A stretch of 64,000 nucleotides of DNA from Planococcus chinensis (lineage in GTDB: Bacteria > Bacillota > Bacilli > Bacillales_A > Planococcaceae). The notes beneath the pieces were generated by a model. The model was not told the origin of the DNA, ran no database searches, and saw only the letters and a program-made list of their open reading frames with translations. Position numbers and translations under genes: made by a program. Below are positions 46,993-55,940 of this stretch, piece by piece. The stretch spans positions 248,001 through 312,000 of the forward strand of contig NZ_JABWTK010000004.1 of NCBI RefSeq assembly GCF_020071995.1. Direction: 5' to 3'. Within the stretch, counting starts at the first letter, position 1, and every line of letters starts with the position of its first letter.

Positions 46993-47005
46993 TATTTCTC
47001 CAACC

Positions 47006-47035
47006 ACGCGACGGCTTCGGCCGCCGCGTTTTTTC
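47006..47035 (+). terminator. Terminator after nrdJ (UUCG loop)
   Basis: Stem ACGCGACGGC (47006-47015) with GCCGCCGCGT (47020-47029), one mismatch, tetraloop TTCG, then Ts. Confidence 0.88.
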
Positions 47036-47276
47036 ATGCCAAAAACCCAACTGGTATACCAATTAGTAAATTCAAATCCAGTCTGCGCGGGAAACAATGT
47101 CACAAATTTGCTATACGCTTTTATTTCTTAATAAATGTAAAAAATTACATAAGGATAATATCCGAAAATAAAAAAACCGAAACAACGAACGAAGCCGGCC
47201 ATTAATGAAATATTTGCTCTCTTGAATTGAGCGGTATGGTAAAATAATGAAGAATGCGAAGGGAAGGAGTGGAGAA

Positions 47277-47717
47277 ATGAAAGTTTTGTGCTTGAACGGC
47301 CCGAACTTAAATCGCCTCGGGAAACGCGAAAAAGAAGCATACGGCAGCTTTACGCTCGATGAACTCGAAGCAGACTTGAAGGAGTTCTCATCAGAAAACG
47401 GCATCAACCTGATGTGCATGCAGTCGAACCATGAAGGCGAATTGATCGACTGGATCCATATGGCGGCTGACGACGGCACGGAAGGAATTGTCTTGAATGC
47501 CGGCGCCTACACCCATACGAGTGTCGCAATACGCGATGCCATTGCCGCCATTCAAATTCCTGTAGTTGAAGTACATATCTCAAATGTCTACAAACGCGAA
47601 GAATTCCGCCAGCATTCGCATATCGCTCCGGTAGCGGCCGGACAGATTACTGGATTCGGCCAGGACGTTTACAAGCTGGCGCTGCATGCACTGTTATTAA
47701 AACAAGCGAGAGGATGA
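47277..47717 (+). CDS. aroQ: 3-dehydroquinate dehydratase, type II
   Basis: 146 residues from ATG 47277 (AAGGAG upstream). N-terminus VLCLNGPNLNRLGKREKEAYG carries the active-site Tyr and Arg; NHEGELIDWIH, NAGAYTHTSVAIRDA and EVHISNVYKREEFR complete the site. Third step of the shikimate pathway. Overlaps papA by 4 bp (ATGA). Confidence 0.96.
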   Translation: MKVLCLNGPNLNRLGKREKEAYGSFTLDELEADLKEFSSENGINLMCMQSNHEGELIDWIHMAADDGTEGIVLNAGAYTHTSVAIRDAIAAIQIPVVEVHISNVYKREEFRQHSHIAPVAAGQITGFGQDVYKLALHALLLKQARG

Positions 47718-48781
47718 CTCCATTGAAATTACAAAAATTGCGCAAAGAAATGGAACAACAGCAAATCGAGGCTATGTTGATTACAAGCCAGTACAATCTT
47801 CGCTACATAACTGACTTTACCGGAACGGCCGGATTGGCTCTTGTCACTCCACATAAAGCATATTTCATCACCGATTTCCGCTACACGGAACAAGCGGGAG
47901 AACAAGTCAAAGAATTCGACGTCGTGCAGGCTAAAACGAATTTATTGGAAGAAGCGGCAGAACTTGCGAAAAACCTTGCCGTGAAATCGCTGGCTTTTGA
48001 AAAAGATTACGTGACATACGCAGCATTTCAGGATTACCAAGCCAAAATCGATGCGGAATTAAAACCGGTCAGCGGCTTGATTGAAAAAATCCGGATGATC
48101 AAAACACCAGAAGAAGTGAGCATCCTAAAAGCGGCAGCGAAAATTGCGGATGATGCGTTTGAACATATCTGCAAATTCATCAAAGTCGGCCAGACAGAAC
48201 TGGAAATTTCGAATGAACTTGAATTTTTCATGAGAAAACAAGGAGCCACGTCTTCTTCGTTCGATACGATTGTCGCTTCCGGACTTCGATCGGCTTTGCC
48301 GCATGGCGTAGCCACGGAGAAAAAGATTGAAAGCGGCGATTTTATTACGCTTGACTACGGAGCCTTGTATAACGGCTATATTTCGGACATTACGCGTACC
48401 GTGGCCGTTGGAGAGCCTTCCGAAAAATTGAAGGAGATTTACCAAGTGGTCCTGGATGCACAAGTCCAAGCTGTTGAAAAAATCGGTCCGGGCATGACCG
48501 GCATTGAGGCGGATGCCATTGCACGCGACTACATCAAGTCAAAAGGCTACGGAGAAGCATTCGGCCATTCAACGGGGCATGGCATCGGACTTGAAGTGCA
48601 TGAAGCACCTGGGTTATCATTTAAATCGCAGACAGTTCTTGAACCGGGAATGGCTGTAACAGTGGAACCGGGAATATATCTTCCGGGAATTGGCGGAGTT
48701 CGCATCGAAGATGATATACTGATAACTGAGTCAGGAAATGAACGATTAACTCACTCCACGAAAGAGCTACGCATTTTATAA
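47714..48781 (+). CDS. Xaa-Pro peptidase (M24 family, PapA/YqhT)
   Basis: 355 residues. Creatinase-like N-domain, then the pita-bread fold: Asp-Asp in [18 protein letters not shown], His in [15 protein letters not shown], and Glu residues in TVEPGIYLP and VRIEDDIL bind two metals. Releases N-terminal residues next to proline. The gene order aroQ-papA-efp is conserved in Bacillales. It may help recycle polyproline peptides, but its link to EF-P is only positional. Confidence 0.93.
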   Translation: MTPLKLQKLRKEMEQQQIEAMLITSQYNLRYITDFTGTAGLALVTPHKAYFITDFRYTEQAGEQVKEFDVVQAKTNLLEEAAELAKNLAVKSLAFEKDYVTYAAFQDYQAKIDAELKPVSGLIEKIRMIKTPEEVSILKAAAKIADDAFEHICKFIKVGQTELEISNELEFFMRKQGATSSSFDTIVASGLRSALPHGVATEKKIESGDFITLDYGALYNGYISDITRTVAVGEPSEKLKEIYQVVLDAQVQAVEKIGPGMTGIEADAIARDYIKSKGYGEAFGHSTGHGIGLEVHEAPGLSFKSQTVLEPGMAVTVEPGIYLPGIGGVRIEDDILITESGNERLTHSTKELRIL

Positions 48782-48798
48782 CAAACGGAGGAACTTAC

Positions 48799-49359
48799 AT
48801 GATTTCAGTAAACGATTTTAAAACAGGTGTGACAATTGAAGTGGATGGCGACATCTGGCGCGTAATGGAATTCCAGCACGTGAAGCCAGGAAAAGGCGCA
48901 GCTTTTGTCCGCACAAAATTGCGCAATTTGCGTTCAGGCAACGTCAACGAAAAAACGTTCCGTGCCGGTGAAAAAGTGGCGAAAGCACAAATTGACAACC
49001 GCAAAATGCAATATTTATACGCAAGTGGGGATACTCATGCATTCATGGACACCGAAACATACGACCAGATCGAATTGCCTGAGAAAAGCATTGAGTACGA
49101 ATTGAAATTCCTTCAGGAAAACATGGAAGTTCAAGTCATCCAGTTCCAAGGCGAAGTACTCGGCGTAGAACTTCCAAATTCAGTTGTGCTGGAAGTTACA
49201 GAAACGGACCCAGGCATCAAGGGTGATACGGCAAGCGGCGGTTCAAAACCAGCTACTTTGTCGACTGGCCTTGTTGTACAAGTTCCTTTCTTCATCAATG
49301 TTGGCGACAAGCTGATCATCAACACAACAGATTCTTCTTACGTATCACGCGCACAGTAA
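48799..49359 (+). CDS. efp: Elongation factor P
   Basis: 186 residues, three OB-like domains. Rescues ribosomes stalled at polyproline. N-terminal [20 protein letters not shown], tip loop [14 protein letters not shown] with the Lys that B. subtilis modifies (K32), C-terminal [16 protein letters not shown]. In B. subtilis the spoIIIA operon follows efp; here accB does. Confidence 0.97.
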   Translation: MISVNDFKTGVTIEVDGDIWRVMEFQHVKPGKGAAFVRTKLRNLRSGNVNEKTFRAGEKVAKAQIDNRKMQYLYASGDTHAFMDTETYDQIELPEKSIEYELKFLQENMEVQVIQFQGEVLGVELPNSVVLEVTETDPGIKGDTASGGSKPATLSTGLVVQVPFFINVGDKLIINTTDSSYVSRAQ

Positions 49360-49381
49360 GTTCGTGCACTGAAGTTGGTTG

Positions 49382-49413
49382 AAAAAGTGGTCTCTTCGCA
49401 AGAGGCCACTTTT
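49382..49413 (+). terminator. Terminator after efp
   Basis: Stem AAAAGTGGTCTCTT with AAGAGGCCACTTTT (49400-49413), CGC loop; one G-T type mispair. Closes the aroQ-papA-efp operon. Confidence 0.85.
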
Positions 49414-49428
49414 CCAATTGCCAAATGG

Positions 49429-49467
49429 CTATTTCATTTTTTCAGAAAAAAGTCTAAAATGAAATAG
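49429..49467 (+). promoter_or_regulatory. Perfect AT-rich inverted repeat upstream of accB
   Basis: CTATTTCATTTT (49429-49440) and AAAATGAAATAG (49456-49467) are exact reverse complements, 15 nt apart, and the loop itself has TTTTTTC/GAAAAAA symmetry. No T-tract follows, so it does not look like a terminator. It may be an operator for acc expression; it does not match the FapR consensus. Confidence 0.5.
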
Positions 49468-49502
49468 TTGTATAAACCATACATAAAGGGGAGTAGAACA
49501 AA

Positions 49503-50015
49503 TTGAAAATCCAAGAAATCAGAGAAATTATTAAACTGGTGGATAATTCATCAATTGATGAGTTCACCTACGAATCCGAAGGTACAAAAGTTAAGCTGAA
49601 GAAGAACAGCGGCGAAGCAAATGCAGCATCACAAGCGCCGTCAGCGCCAGCCCAATCGGCACCTGCAGCAGCTCCAGCTACGCCAGCACCAGCTTCAACA
49701 CCAGCTCCAGCTGCAAAACCGGAAGAACTGATTTCAGAGGAGACTCCTGAAATTCCAGCAGCGCAAGATGAAAATCTACATAAGATCTTATCGCCGATGG
49801 TCGGCACATTTTATCAATCACCCTCACCGGAAGAAGCGGCATATGTTCAGCCAGGATCGAAAGTTTCTGCTGACCAAGTGGTCTGCATCGTAGAAGCGAT
49901 GAAGTTGTTCAACGAAATCGAAGCGGAAGTGGATGGGGAAATTGCTGAAATTCTTGTAAAAGATGGCCAGCTAGTTGAATACGGCCAGCCTCTTTTCCTC
50001 GTAAAAGCTAACTGA
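49503..50015 (+). CDS. accB: Acetyl-CoA carboxylase, biotin carboxyl carrier protein
   Basis: 170 residues. N-terminal helix region, an Ala/Pro-rich flexible linker (about 40-75) and the biotinyl domain with [15 protein letters not shown] (biotin on Lys of EAMK) and the thumb-like [13 protein letters not shown]. Carries CO2 between AccC and AccAD. TTG start 49503 with AGGGGAG upstream. Followed by accC after 13 bp. Confidence 0.96.
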   Translation: MKIQEIREIIKLVDNSSIDEFTYESEGTKVKLKKNSGEANAASQAPSAPAQSAPAAAPATPAPASTPAPAAKPEELISEETPEIPAAQDENLHKILSPMVGTFYQSPSPEEAAYVQPGSKVSADQVVCIVEAMKLFNEIEAEVDGEIAEILVKDGQLVEYGQPLFLVKAN

Positions 50016-50028
50016 GGAGGAGAAAGCT

Positions 50029-51378
50029 ATGAAAAAAGTGTTAATTGCAAATCGCGGTGAAATCGCTGTTCGGATTATCCGTGCCTGTAAGGAAATGGAT
50101 ATCGAAACGGTAGCGGTATACTCCGAAGCGGACAAAGAAGCGCTTCACGTAGAATTGGCGGATGAAGCATATTGCATCGGACCCAAGCTATCGAAAGACA
50201 GCTATTTGAATTTCTCTAACATTATTTCCGTAGCGAAATTGACAAACTGTGACGGCATCCATCCGGGCTATGGCTTTTTGGCTGAAAACGCCAGTTTTGC
50301 AGAGCTCTGTGAAGAATGCGACATCATGTTTATCGGACCTACTTCCGCTGCCATTTCCAAAATGGGAACAAAAGACGTGGCACGGGAAACGATGCGCCTT
50401 GCAGGTGTTCCAGTTGTGCCCGGCTCTACCGGCATTGTCGGCAGTGAGAAAGAAGGCCTTGAAATCGCTGAGGAAATCGGTTTCCCGGTCATCATCAAAG
50501 CCACAGCCGGCGGCGGAGGCAAAGGCATCCGCGTTGCACGTGACCGCGATGATTTTATCACAGGACTTCGGATGACACAGAAAGAAGCTGCGGCCGCTTT
50601 CGGTAATCCAGGCGTTTATATTGAAAAGTTCATTGAGGATTTCCGCCATATTGAAATCCAGGTGCTGGCTGACTCGCACGGCAATGCCGTCCATTTAGGC
50701 GAGCGTGACTGCTCGATTCAGCGCCGGATGCAAAAACTGGTAGAAGAAGCGCCGTCTCCGGCCTTATCACCGGAACTTCGTGCGGAAATGGGTGAAGCGG
50801 CTGTAAAAGCGGCTTTGGCTGTTGATTACCGCGGCGCCGGAACGGTCGAATTCATTTTCGACGCAGTCAACCAGAAATTCTATTTCATGGAAATGAACAC
50901 ACGCATCCAGGTGGAGCATCCGGTAACTGAAATGATTACGGGCATCGATTTGATCCAGCAGCAATTGAAAGTGGCTTCGGGCGAAACTTTGGCGTTCCAG
51001 CAAGAAGACATCACATTCAAGGGCTGGTCGATTGAATGCCGCATCAATGCGGAAAACCCGGCGAAAAACTTTATGCCATCTGCTGGGAAAGTGACGATGT
51101 ACTTGCCGCCGGGCGGCCTTGGCGTACGCGTGGACTCGGCAATGTATCCAGGCTACAGCATTCCGCCGTATTACGATTCAATGGTAGCGAAGCTCATCAC
51201 GTTTGCAGATACGCGTGAGGAAGCGGTTGCCAAAATGAAACGCGCGCTCGATGAATTCGTCGTCGAAGGCGTTCATACAACGATTCCGTTCCACTTGAAA
51301 CTGATGGATCATGAAGTGTTTAAATCCGGGGACTTCAATACGAAATTCCTTGAAAAGTACGACGTTCTAGGATCCTGA
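50029..51378 (+). CDS. accC: Acetyl-CoA carboxylase, biotin carboxylase subunit
   Basis: 449 residues, ATP-grasp. [20 protein letters not shown] at the start, ATP-binding [14 protein letters not shown], catalytic [21 protein letters not shown], and [14 protein letters not shown]. First half reaction of fatty acid synthesis. AGGAGG before ATG 50029. Forms accB-accC-yqhY. Confidence 0.97.
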   Translation: MKKVLIANRGEIAVRIIRACKEMDIETVAVYSEADKEALHVELADEAYCIGPKLSKDSYLNFSNIISVAKLTNCDGIHPGYGFLAENASFAELCEECDIMFIGPTSAAISKMGTKDVARETMRLAGVPVVPGSTGIVGSEKEGLEIAEEIGFPVIIKATAGGGGKGIRVARDRDDFITGLRMTQKEAAAAFGNPGVYIEKFIEDFRHIEIQVLADSHGNAVHLGERDCSIQRRMQKLVEEAPSPALSPELRAEMGEAAVKAALAVDYRGAGTVEFIFDAVNQKFYFMEMNTRIQVEHPVTEMITGIDLIQQQLKVASGETLAFQQEDITFKGWSIECRINAENPAKNFMPSAGKVTMYLPPGGLGVRVDSAMYPGYSIPPYYDSMVAKLITFADTREEAVAKMKRALDEFVVEGVHTTIPFHLKLMDHEVFKSGDFNTKFLEKYDVLGS

Positions 51379-51398
51379 TCCTAAGGGAGGAACTCAAC

Positions 51399-51797
51399 AT
51401 GGCAGAAAAAACAGCCCCTTATTTGCAAATGAAAGCAAGCGGCAAACAGCATTTAGGAAATATCGAAGTGGCGCCGGAAGTGCTTGAAATCATCGCCAGC
51501 ATAGCAGCGACTGATATCGAAGGCGTTGCCAGCATGCAGGGCAACTTCGCTTCCGGTGTTGCCGAACGCCTTGGCAAGAAAATTCACGGCAAAGGCGTCA
51601 AGACCGATCTGACAGAAGAAGGATTGATGATTGACATCTATTGTGTCGTGAAGTACGGCGTTTCGATTCCGCAAACCGCTTTGAAGCTGCAGGAACAAGT
51701 AAGACAGACACTCGAAAATATGACGTCTCTCCAAACCCAGGAAGTCAACGTCCATATTACCGGTGTCCAATTCGAAACCCAGCAGACCGAAGAGTAA
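51399..51797 (+). CDS. Asp23/Gls24 family protein YqhY
   Basis: 132 residues. IEVAPEVLEIIASIAATDIEG and MTSLQTQEVNVHITGVQFE match the DUF322 family. In B. subtilis yqhY belongs to accBC and its loss upsets acetyl-CoA carboxylase activity control; here it has the same place, 20 bp after accC with GGGAGGA. Precise role unknown. Confidence 0.92.
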   Translation: MAEKTAPYLQMKASGKQHLGNIEVAPEVLEIIASIAATDIEGVASMQGNFASGVAERLGKKIHGKGVKTDLTEEGLMIDIYCVVKYGVSIPQTALKLQEQVRQTLENMTSLQTQEVNVHITGVQFETQQTEE

Positions 51798-51826
51798 GCA
51801 CGCTTCACGGCTTGGGCTAAACGAAA

Positions 51827-51885
51827 AAAGCACGCGCTGTCCATCCAGTCTGTTTACAGGCTTGGCGGACAGTGCTTTCTTTTTG
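51827..51885 (+). terminator. Probable terminator after yqhY
   Basis: AAGCAC and CTGTCC in the left arm (51828-51846) pair with GGACAG and TGCTTT on the right, followed by CTTTTT. The loop is long, so the call is moderate. A TATAAT at 51989-51994 further on is a likely -10 for nusB. Confidence 0.65.
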
Positions 51886-52032
51886 GCAAATTCCGTTTTG
51901 CGGATTGCCGATTAAACATCACGCTGACATTGCGCCTCCCCTTAATTATCGAAACATTTCAAACATGGAAGTTCGGGTGCATTACCTGTATAATGGGGGA
52001 TAATTAGTGTGAAAAGGAGACCGGATATTATT

Positions 52033-52422
52033 ATGAAACGACATGAAGCACGTGAAAAGGCGCTCCAGACTTTATTTCAAGTGGATGGAACGGAATTGAC
52101 AATTGCAGAAGCAACCGAGCACGTAATGGGGCTTGAACGCGATAATTTTTATGATTTGCTTGTCCAAGGGACGCATACCAATATGGAGGCAATCGACGAA
52201 AAGCTGAAAGGCCACCTCGAGCACTGGGCGCTTGAACGCCTGCCAAAAGTGGAACGGACCATCCTGCGCATGGCTGTTTTTGAATTGGCGTATATGGAAG
52301 ATGCACCGGCAAGCGTCATTATGAACGAAGCGATCGAACTCAGCAAAACATTCGGAGATGACAAGTCAAGCCGCTTTGTCAACGGGGTATTATCGAAATT
52401 CACAGACGAACTAGCAAATTGA
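52033..52422 (+). CDS. nusB: Transcription antitermination factor NusB
   Basis: 129 residues from ATG 52033, where the family N-terminus KRHEAREKALQTLFQVD begins; the GTG at 52009 would add eight odd residues and overlaps the SD sequence. All-helical RNA-binding protein that works with NusE at boxA of rRNA operons. C-terminal ELSKTFGDDKSSRFVNGVLS is typical. Confidence 0.95.
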   Translation: MKRHEAREKALQTLFQVDGTELTIAEATEHVMGLERDNFYDLLVQGTHTNMEAIDEKLKGHLEHWALERLPKVERTILRMAVFELAYMEDAPASVIMNEAIELSKTFGDDKSSRFVNGVLSKFTDELAN

Positions 52423-52437
52423 ATTGGAGGAACTACA

Positions 52438-53313
52438 GTGACTGCGACAACAATAGATGGTAAAGCAGTAAGCCAAAAAATCAAAGAGCAAGTAAAAACG
52501 CGCGTGGAACGATTGAAAGAACAAGGGGTTATTCCCGGTCTGGCAGTAGTGCTGGTCGGTGAAGACTCCGCTTCCCATACATATGTCAAAAACAAGAAGA
52601 AAACATGTGAAGCCCTCGGCATGCGTTCGGATTTGCATCAATTTCCGGATAGCTTGACGGAAGCGGAACTGCTTTCAACGATAGAAGAACTGAATAATGA
52701 TCCGCAAATTCACGGAATCCTGGTGCAGCTGCCGCTTCCGGCGCAGATTGATGAATTCAAAGTGATTCTGGCCATCGATCCGGCAAAAGACGTAGACGGC
52801 TTCCATCCGATTTCAGTCGGCAATATGATGATCGGAAAAGAGGCTTTCTTGCCTTGTACGCCGCACGGCATCATGAAACTTCTCGAACATTACGATATCA
52901 ACCCTGCCGGAAAACATACCGTAGTCATCGGCCGCAGCAATATCGTCGGCAAACCGGTCGGGCAATTAATGCTGCAGAAAGATGCGACAGTTACGTACTG
53001 CCACTCCAAAACAGCTGATTTGCCTTCTTTTACAAAACAGGCGGATATTCTGATTTCTGCAATCGGCCGTGCAAAATTGATTGATCAAAGCTTTATCAAG
53101 CCTGGTGCAGTCGTGATTGATGTGGGCATGAACCGCGACGAAAACGGCAAGTTGTGCGGGGACGTCGATTTTGCGGAGGTTTCCCAAACGGCTTCATTCC
53201 TTACACCGGTTCCTGGAGGCGTGGGCCCGATGACCATTGCGATGCTAATGGAGAACACGGTCCAATCCGCTGAAAATGGGCTTCAGAAAGACAAAAGCGC
53301 CGAAACGATGTAA
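52438..53313 (+). CDS. folD: Methylenetetrahydrofolate dehydrogenase / cyclohydrolase
   Basis: 291 residues. Interconverts 5,10-methylene-THF and 10-formyl-THF with NADP. The catalytic Lys lies in YVKNKKKTCE; GRSNIVGKPVGQLML is the dinucleotide fold; C-terminal TPVPGGVGPMT is the second signature. GTG start 52438 with GGAGGAA. The protein ends a little longer than usual (NGLQKDKSAETM). Confidence 0.96.
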   Translation: MTATTIDGKAVSQKIKEQVKTRVERLKEQGVIPGLAVVLVGEDSASHTYVKNKKKTCEALGMRSDLHQFPDSLTEAELLSTIEELNNDPQIHGILVQLPLPAQIDEFKVILAIDPAKDVDGFHPISVGNMMIGKEAFLPCTPHGIMKLLEHYDINPAGKHTVVIGRSNIVGKPVGQLMLQKDATVTYCHSKTADLPSFTKQADILISAIGRAKLIDQSFIKPGAVVIDVGMNRDENGKLCGDVDFAEVSQTASFLTPVPGGVGPMTIAMLMENTVQSAENGLQKDKSAETM

Positions 53314-53323
53314 AATGAATAAA

Positions 53324-53358
53324 AAAGAAGCTGTTTTTCGAAAGAAAGACAGCTTTTT
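53324..53358 (+). terminator. Hairpin between folD and xseA
   Basis: AAGCTGT (53328-53334) pairs with ACAGCTT (53349-53355), then TTTAATTT. A weak terminator or attenuator within the operon. Confidence 0.55.
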
Positions 53359-53383
53359 AATTTCTAAGATTGGGGTTGAAATT

Positions 53384-54745
53384 TTGTCGAGCGACCCGTA
53401 TTTATCCGTCAAGGCGTTAACCAAATACATAAAAAAGAAATTTGATGCCGATCCCCATTTGCGTGACGTTTACGTTAAAGGGGAATTATCAAACGTAAAA
53501 ATCCATACGAGCGGGCATATTTATTTTACATTGAAAGACAATTCGTCCCGGCTGCCGGCTGTGATGTTTGCAGCAAATGCCCGGACGGTAAAGTTCAAAC
53601 CGGAAAGCGGAATGACCGTGCTGATCCGCGGCGATGTCACCGTCTATGAAGCTTCCGGCCAATACCAACTGTATGCCCAAACGATGCAGGCTGACGGCAT
53701 CGGGGATTACTATCTGGCTTTTGAACAGCTGAAAGAAAAGCTGGCGAAAGAAGGCCTGTTTAATGCTGTACATAAAAAGCCCTTCCCGCGTTTTCCGAAA
53801 AAAATTGCGGTTGTCACTGCGCCTACCGGGGCAGCGGTACGCGATATTTGCATTACGCTTAACCGCCGGTATCCGCTGGCGAAAATTGTGATTTATCCGA
53901 CCTTGGTGCAAGGGACGCAGGCCATCCAGTCGATTGTCCAATCCATCCAGGCAGCCAATAAATCGGATTACGACGTCCTGATAGTCGGACGGGGCGGCGG
54001 TTCGATTGAAGACTTGTGGGCATTTAACGATGAAGCCGTAGCGCGGGCGATTTTCCAGTCGCGCATTCCGATCATTTCCGCAGTTGGCCATGAGACCGAT
54101 ACCACGATTGCCGATTTTGTCGCGGACCTTCGGGCGGCGACTCCGACAGCGGCGGCTGAACTTGCGGTGCCAAGCAAAGCCGAATTGCTCGAACGGCTAT
54201 TGAGCTACCGGACCGGTATGTACCGGATGGCTTCCAATACGATCACAAAAGAAAAAACGGCGCTGAACCGGCTGACTTCGTCGATGCCGTTCGCTTATCC
54301 AGACCGTTTGTACCGGCCGTTTATTGAGCGGGTTGAACGGGCAACAGACTCCCTGCAGCGTGAAGTTGTGCAAACTTACAGGCGCTCAAGAGAGCAGCAT
54401 GCCTATCTGGATAGGCAATTGGCAGGCAGAAGCCCTGAAAATTTGATCAAACAATCCACAAGCGAATTGGATCATCTCCAAAGAAGGCTGGACAGTCTGA
54501 TCGGCCAATCCTTGCGAAACCGTACCCAGCAGCTGTCTTCTGCTATGCGGACACTTGATGCCTTAAGTCCATTGAAAATTATGGACCGCGGTTATTCGAT
54601 TTCATACAAAGGCGGCCAAGTCGTCAAAAGTGTCACCCAAGTTGAAGAAGGCGATAGTCTGACCATTTCGATGAAAGACGGAAACTTGGCAGCGACTGTT
54701 ACAGAACGCATTTTAACAAGCAAAGGAGACAATAAAGATGGCTGA
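53384..54745 (+). CDS. xseA: Exodeoxyribonuclease VII large subunit
   Basis: 453 residues from TTG 53384. This start gives the family N-terminus (SSDPYLSVKALTKYIKKKFD) and length; the longer frame to 53276 runs through the hairpin and folD. OB-fold domain at about 15-110, then the catalytic region with GRGGGSIEDLWAFNDE and SAVGHETDTTIADFVAD. Degrades single-stranded DNA with XseB. SD is weak (GGGG, 8 nt away), a reason to be careful with the exact start. Confidence 0.93.
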   Translation: MSSDPYLSVKALTKYIKKKFDADPHLRDVYVKGELSNVKIHTSGHIYFTLKDNSSRLPAVMFAANARTVKFKPESGMTVLIRGDVTVYEASGQYQLYAQTMQADGIGDYYLAFEQLKEKLAKEGLFNAVHKKPFPRFPKKIAVVTAPTGAAVRDICITLNRRYPLAKIVIYPTLVQGTQAIQSIVQSIQAANKSDYDVLIVGRGGGSIEDLWAFNDEAVARAIFQSRIPIISAVGHETDTTIADFVADLRAATPTAAAELAVPSKAELLERLLSYRTGMYRMASNTITKEKTALNRLTSSMPFAYPDRLYRPFIERVERATDSLQREVVQTYRRSREQHAYLDRQLAGRSPENLIKQSTSELDHLQRRLDSLIGQSLRNRTQQLSSAMRTLDALSPLKIMDRGYSISYKGGQVVKSVTQVEEGDSLTISMKDGNLAATVTERILTSKGDNKDG

Positions 54746-54974
54746 AAAAGAAATCATGTTTAATCAGGCGATGGAACAACTTGAAGAGATCGTGCGTCAG
54801 TTAGAGCAAGGCGATGTGCCGCTCGAAGAAGCGCTGACTTTATACCAAAAAGGAATGGAACTTTCGAAAGTCTGCCACGACAAGCTGCAAAATGCGGAAA
54901 AACAGCTCGTGACCATGATGAAAGACGGCAAAGAAGTGTCAGTGGACATAGAAACGGAAGGTAATGCAAAATGA
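54738..54974 (+). CDS. xseB: Exodeoxyribonuclease VII small subunit
   Basis: 78 residues, helical. FNQAMEQLEEIVRQLEQGDV and ALTLYQKGMELSKVCHDKL are family signatures. Overlaps xseA by 8 bp and ispA by 4 bp, so the three are coupled. Confidence 0.95.
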   Translation: MAEKEIMFNQAMEQLEEIVRQLEQGDVPLEEALTLYQKGMELSKVCHDKLQNAEKQLVTMMKDGKEVSVDIETEGNAK

Positions 54975-55849
54975 ACTTAACCGAATTCCGATCACATTAC
55001 GAACCGTTGATTCAAAAAGAGCTGGCGGATTTGATTGACGCATTGTCCATTCCGTCTTCATTAAAAGAGTCTATGCACTATTCCCTTCAGGCGGGCGGAA
55101 AAAGAATCCGGCCCATTCTGCTGTTGGCTGTCCTCCATGAACTAGGCGGGGAACATCCGGAAGCATTGAAAGTGGCTGCTGCGATTGAAATGATCCATAC
55201 GTATTCACTGATCCACGACGATCTGCCAAGTATGGACAATGACGATTTGCGGCGCGGTATGCCGACCAACCATAAAGTGTTCGGCGAAGCCGTAGCCATT
55301 CTGGCGGGTGATGCTTTGATTACCTATAGCTTTGGTGTAGTGGCGCGGCTGCAGCATGTATCAAGCGACGACAAAATCCGGCTCATCGATTTGATGAGTG
55401 TTTCAGCAGGCGCTGAAGGAATGGTCGGCGGGCAAGTGCTCGACATCGAAGGCGAAGAAAAGAAATTGACGCTCGAGGAACTTGAACAAGTGCACCGCTT
55501 GAAAACGGGGGCATTGCTGACCTACAGCATTTTGGCAGGAGCGATTCTTGGAAAAGCCACTCCGGAAGAAATGCTGGCACTCAGCCGCTTCGGCGAACAT
55601 CTCGGTCTGGCATTCCAGATCCAGGACGATATTTTAGACGTCACAGGTACGTCACAGGAACTGGGCAAAACCGCAGGCAAAGACGAATCGAGTGAGAAAA
55701 GCACGTATCCGAGCCTTTTGACTTTGCCAAAAGCAAAAGAAAAACTCGATTACCATGCGGCCGAAGCACTGCAGGCGATCCAAGGGCTGGGCGGGCAAAA
55801 AGGGCTTTTGGAAGAACTGACTGCGTTGATTGTGAAAAGAAAAAACTGA
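54971..55849 (+). CDS. ispA: Farnesyl diphosphate synthase
   Basis: 292 residues, polyprenyl synthase fold. First Asp-rich motif IHDDLPSMDND, second QIQDDILD, plus GGKRIRP for pyrophosphate binding. Makes FPP from IPP and DMAPP for undecaprenyl and quinone chains. Overlaps xseB (ATGA). Confidence 0.95.
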   Translation: MNLTEFRSHYEPLIQKELADLIDALSIPSSLKESMHYSLQAGGKRIRPILLLAVLHELGGEHPEALKVAAAIEMIHTYSLIHDDLPSMDNDDLRRGMPTNHKVFGEAVAILAGDALITYSFGVVARLQHVSSDDKIRLIDLMSVSAGAEGMVGGQVLDIEGEEKKLTLEELEQVHRLKTGALLTYSILAGAILGKATPEEMLALSRFGEHLGLAFQIQDDILDVTGTSQELGKTAGKDESSEKSTYPSLLTLPKAKEKLDYHAAEALQAIQGLGGQKGLLEELTALIVKRKN

Positions 55850-55940
55850 ATTTCGGCCCCCGAATTTGTACATTGGGCTGAGATTGATATAATGGAAACA
55901 GGCTATTTAATGGAAAAAATTTAAAAAGGTGCGTGATGGA

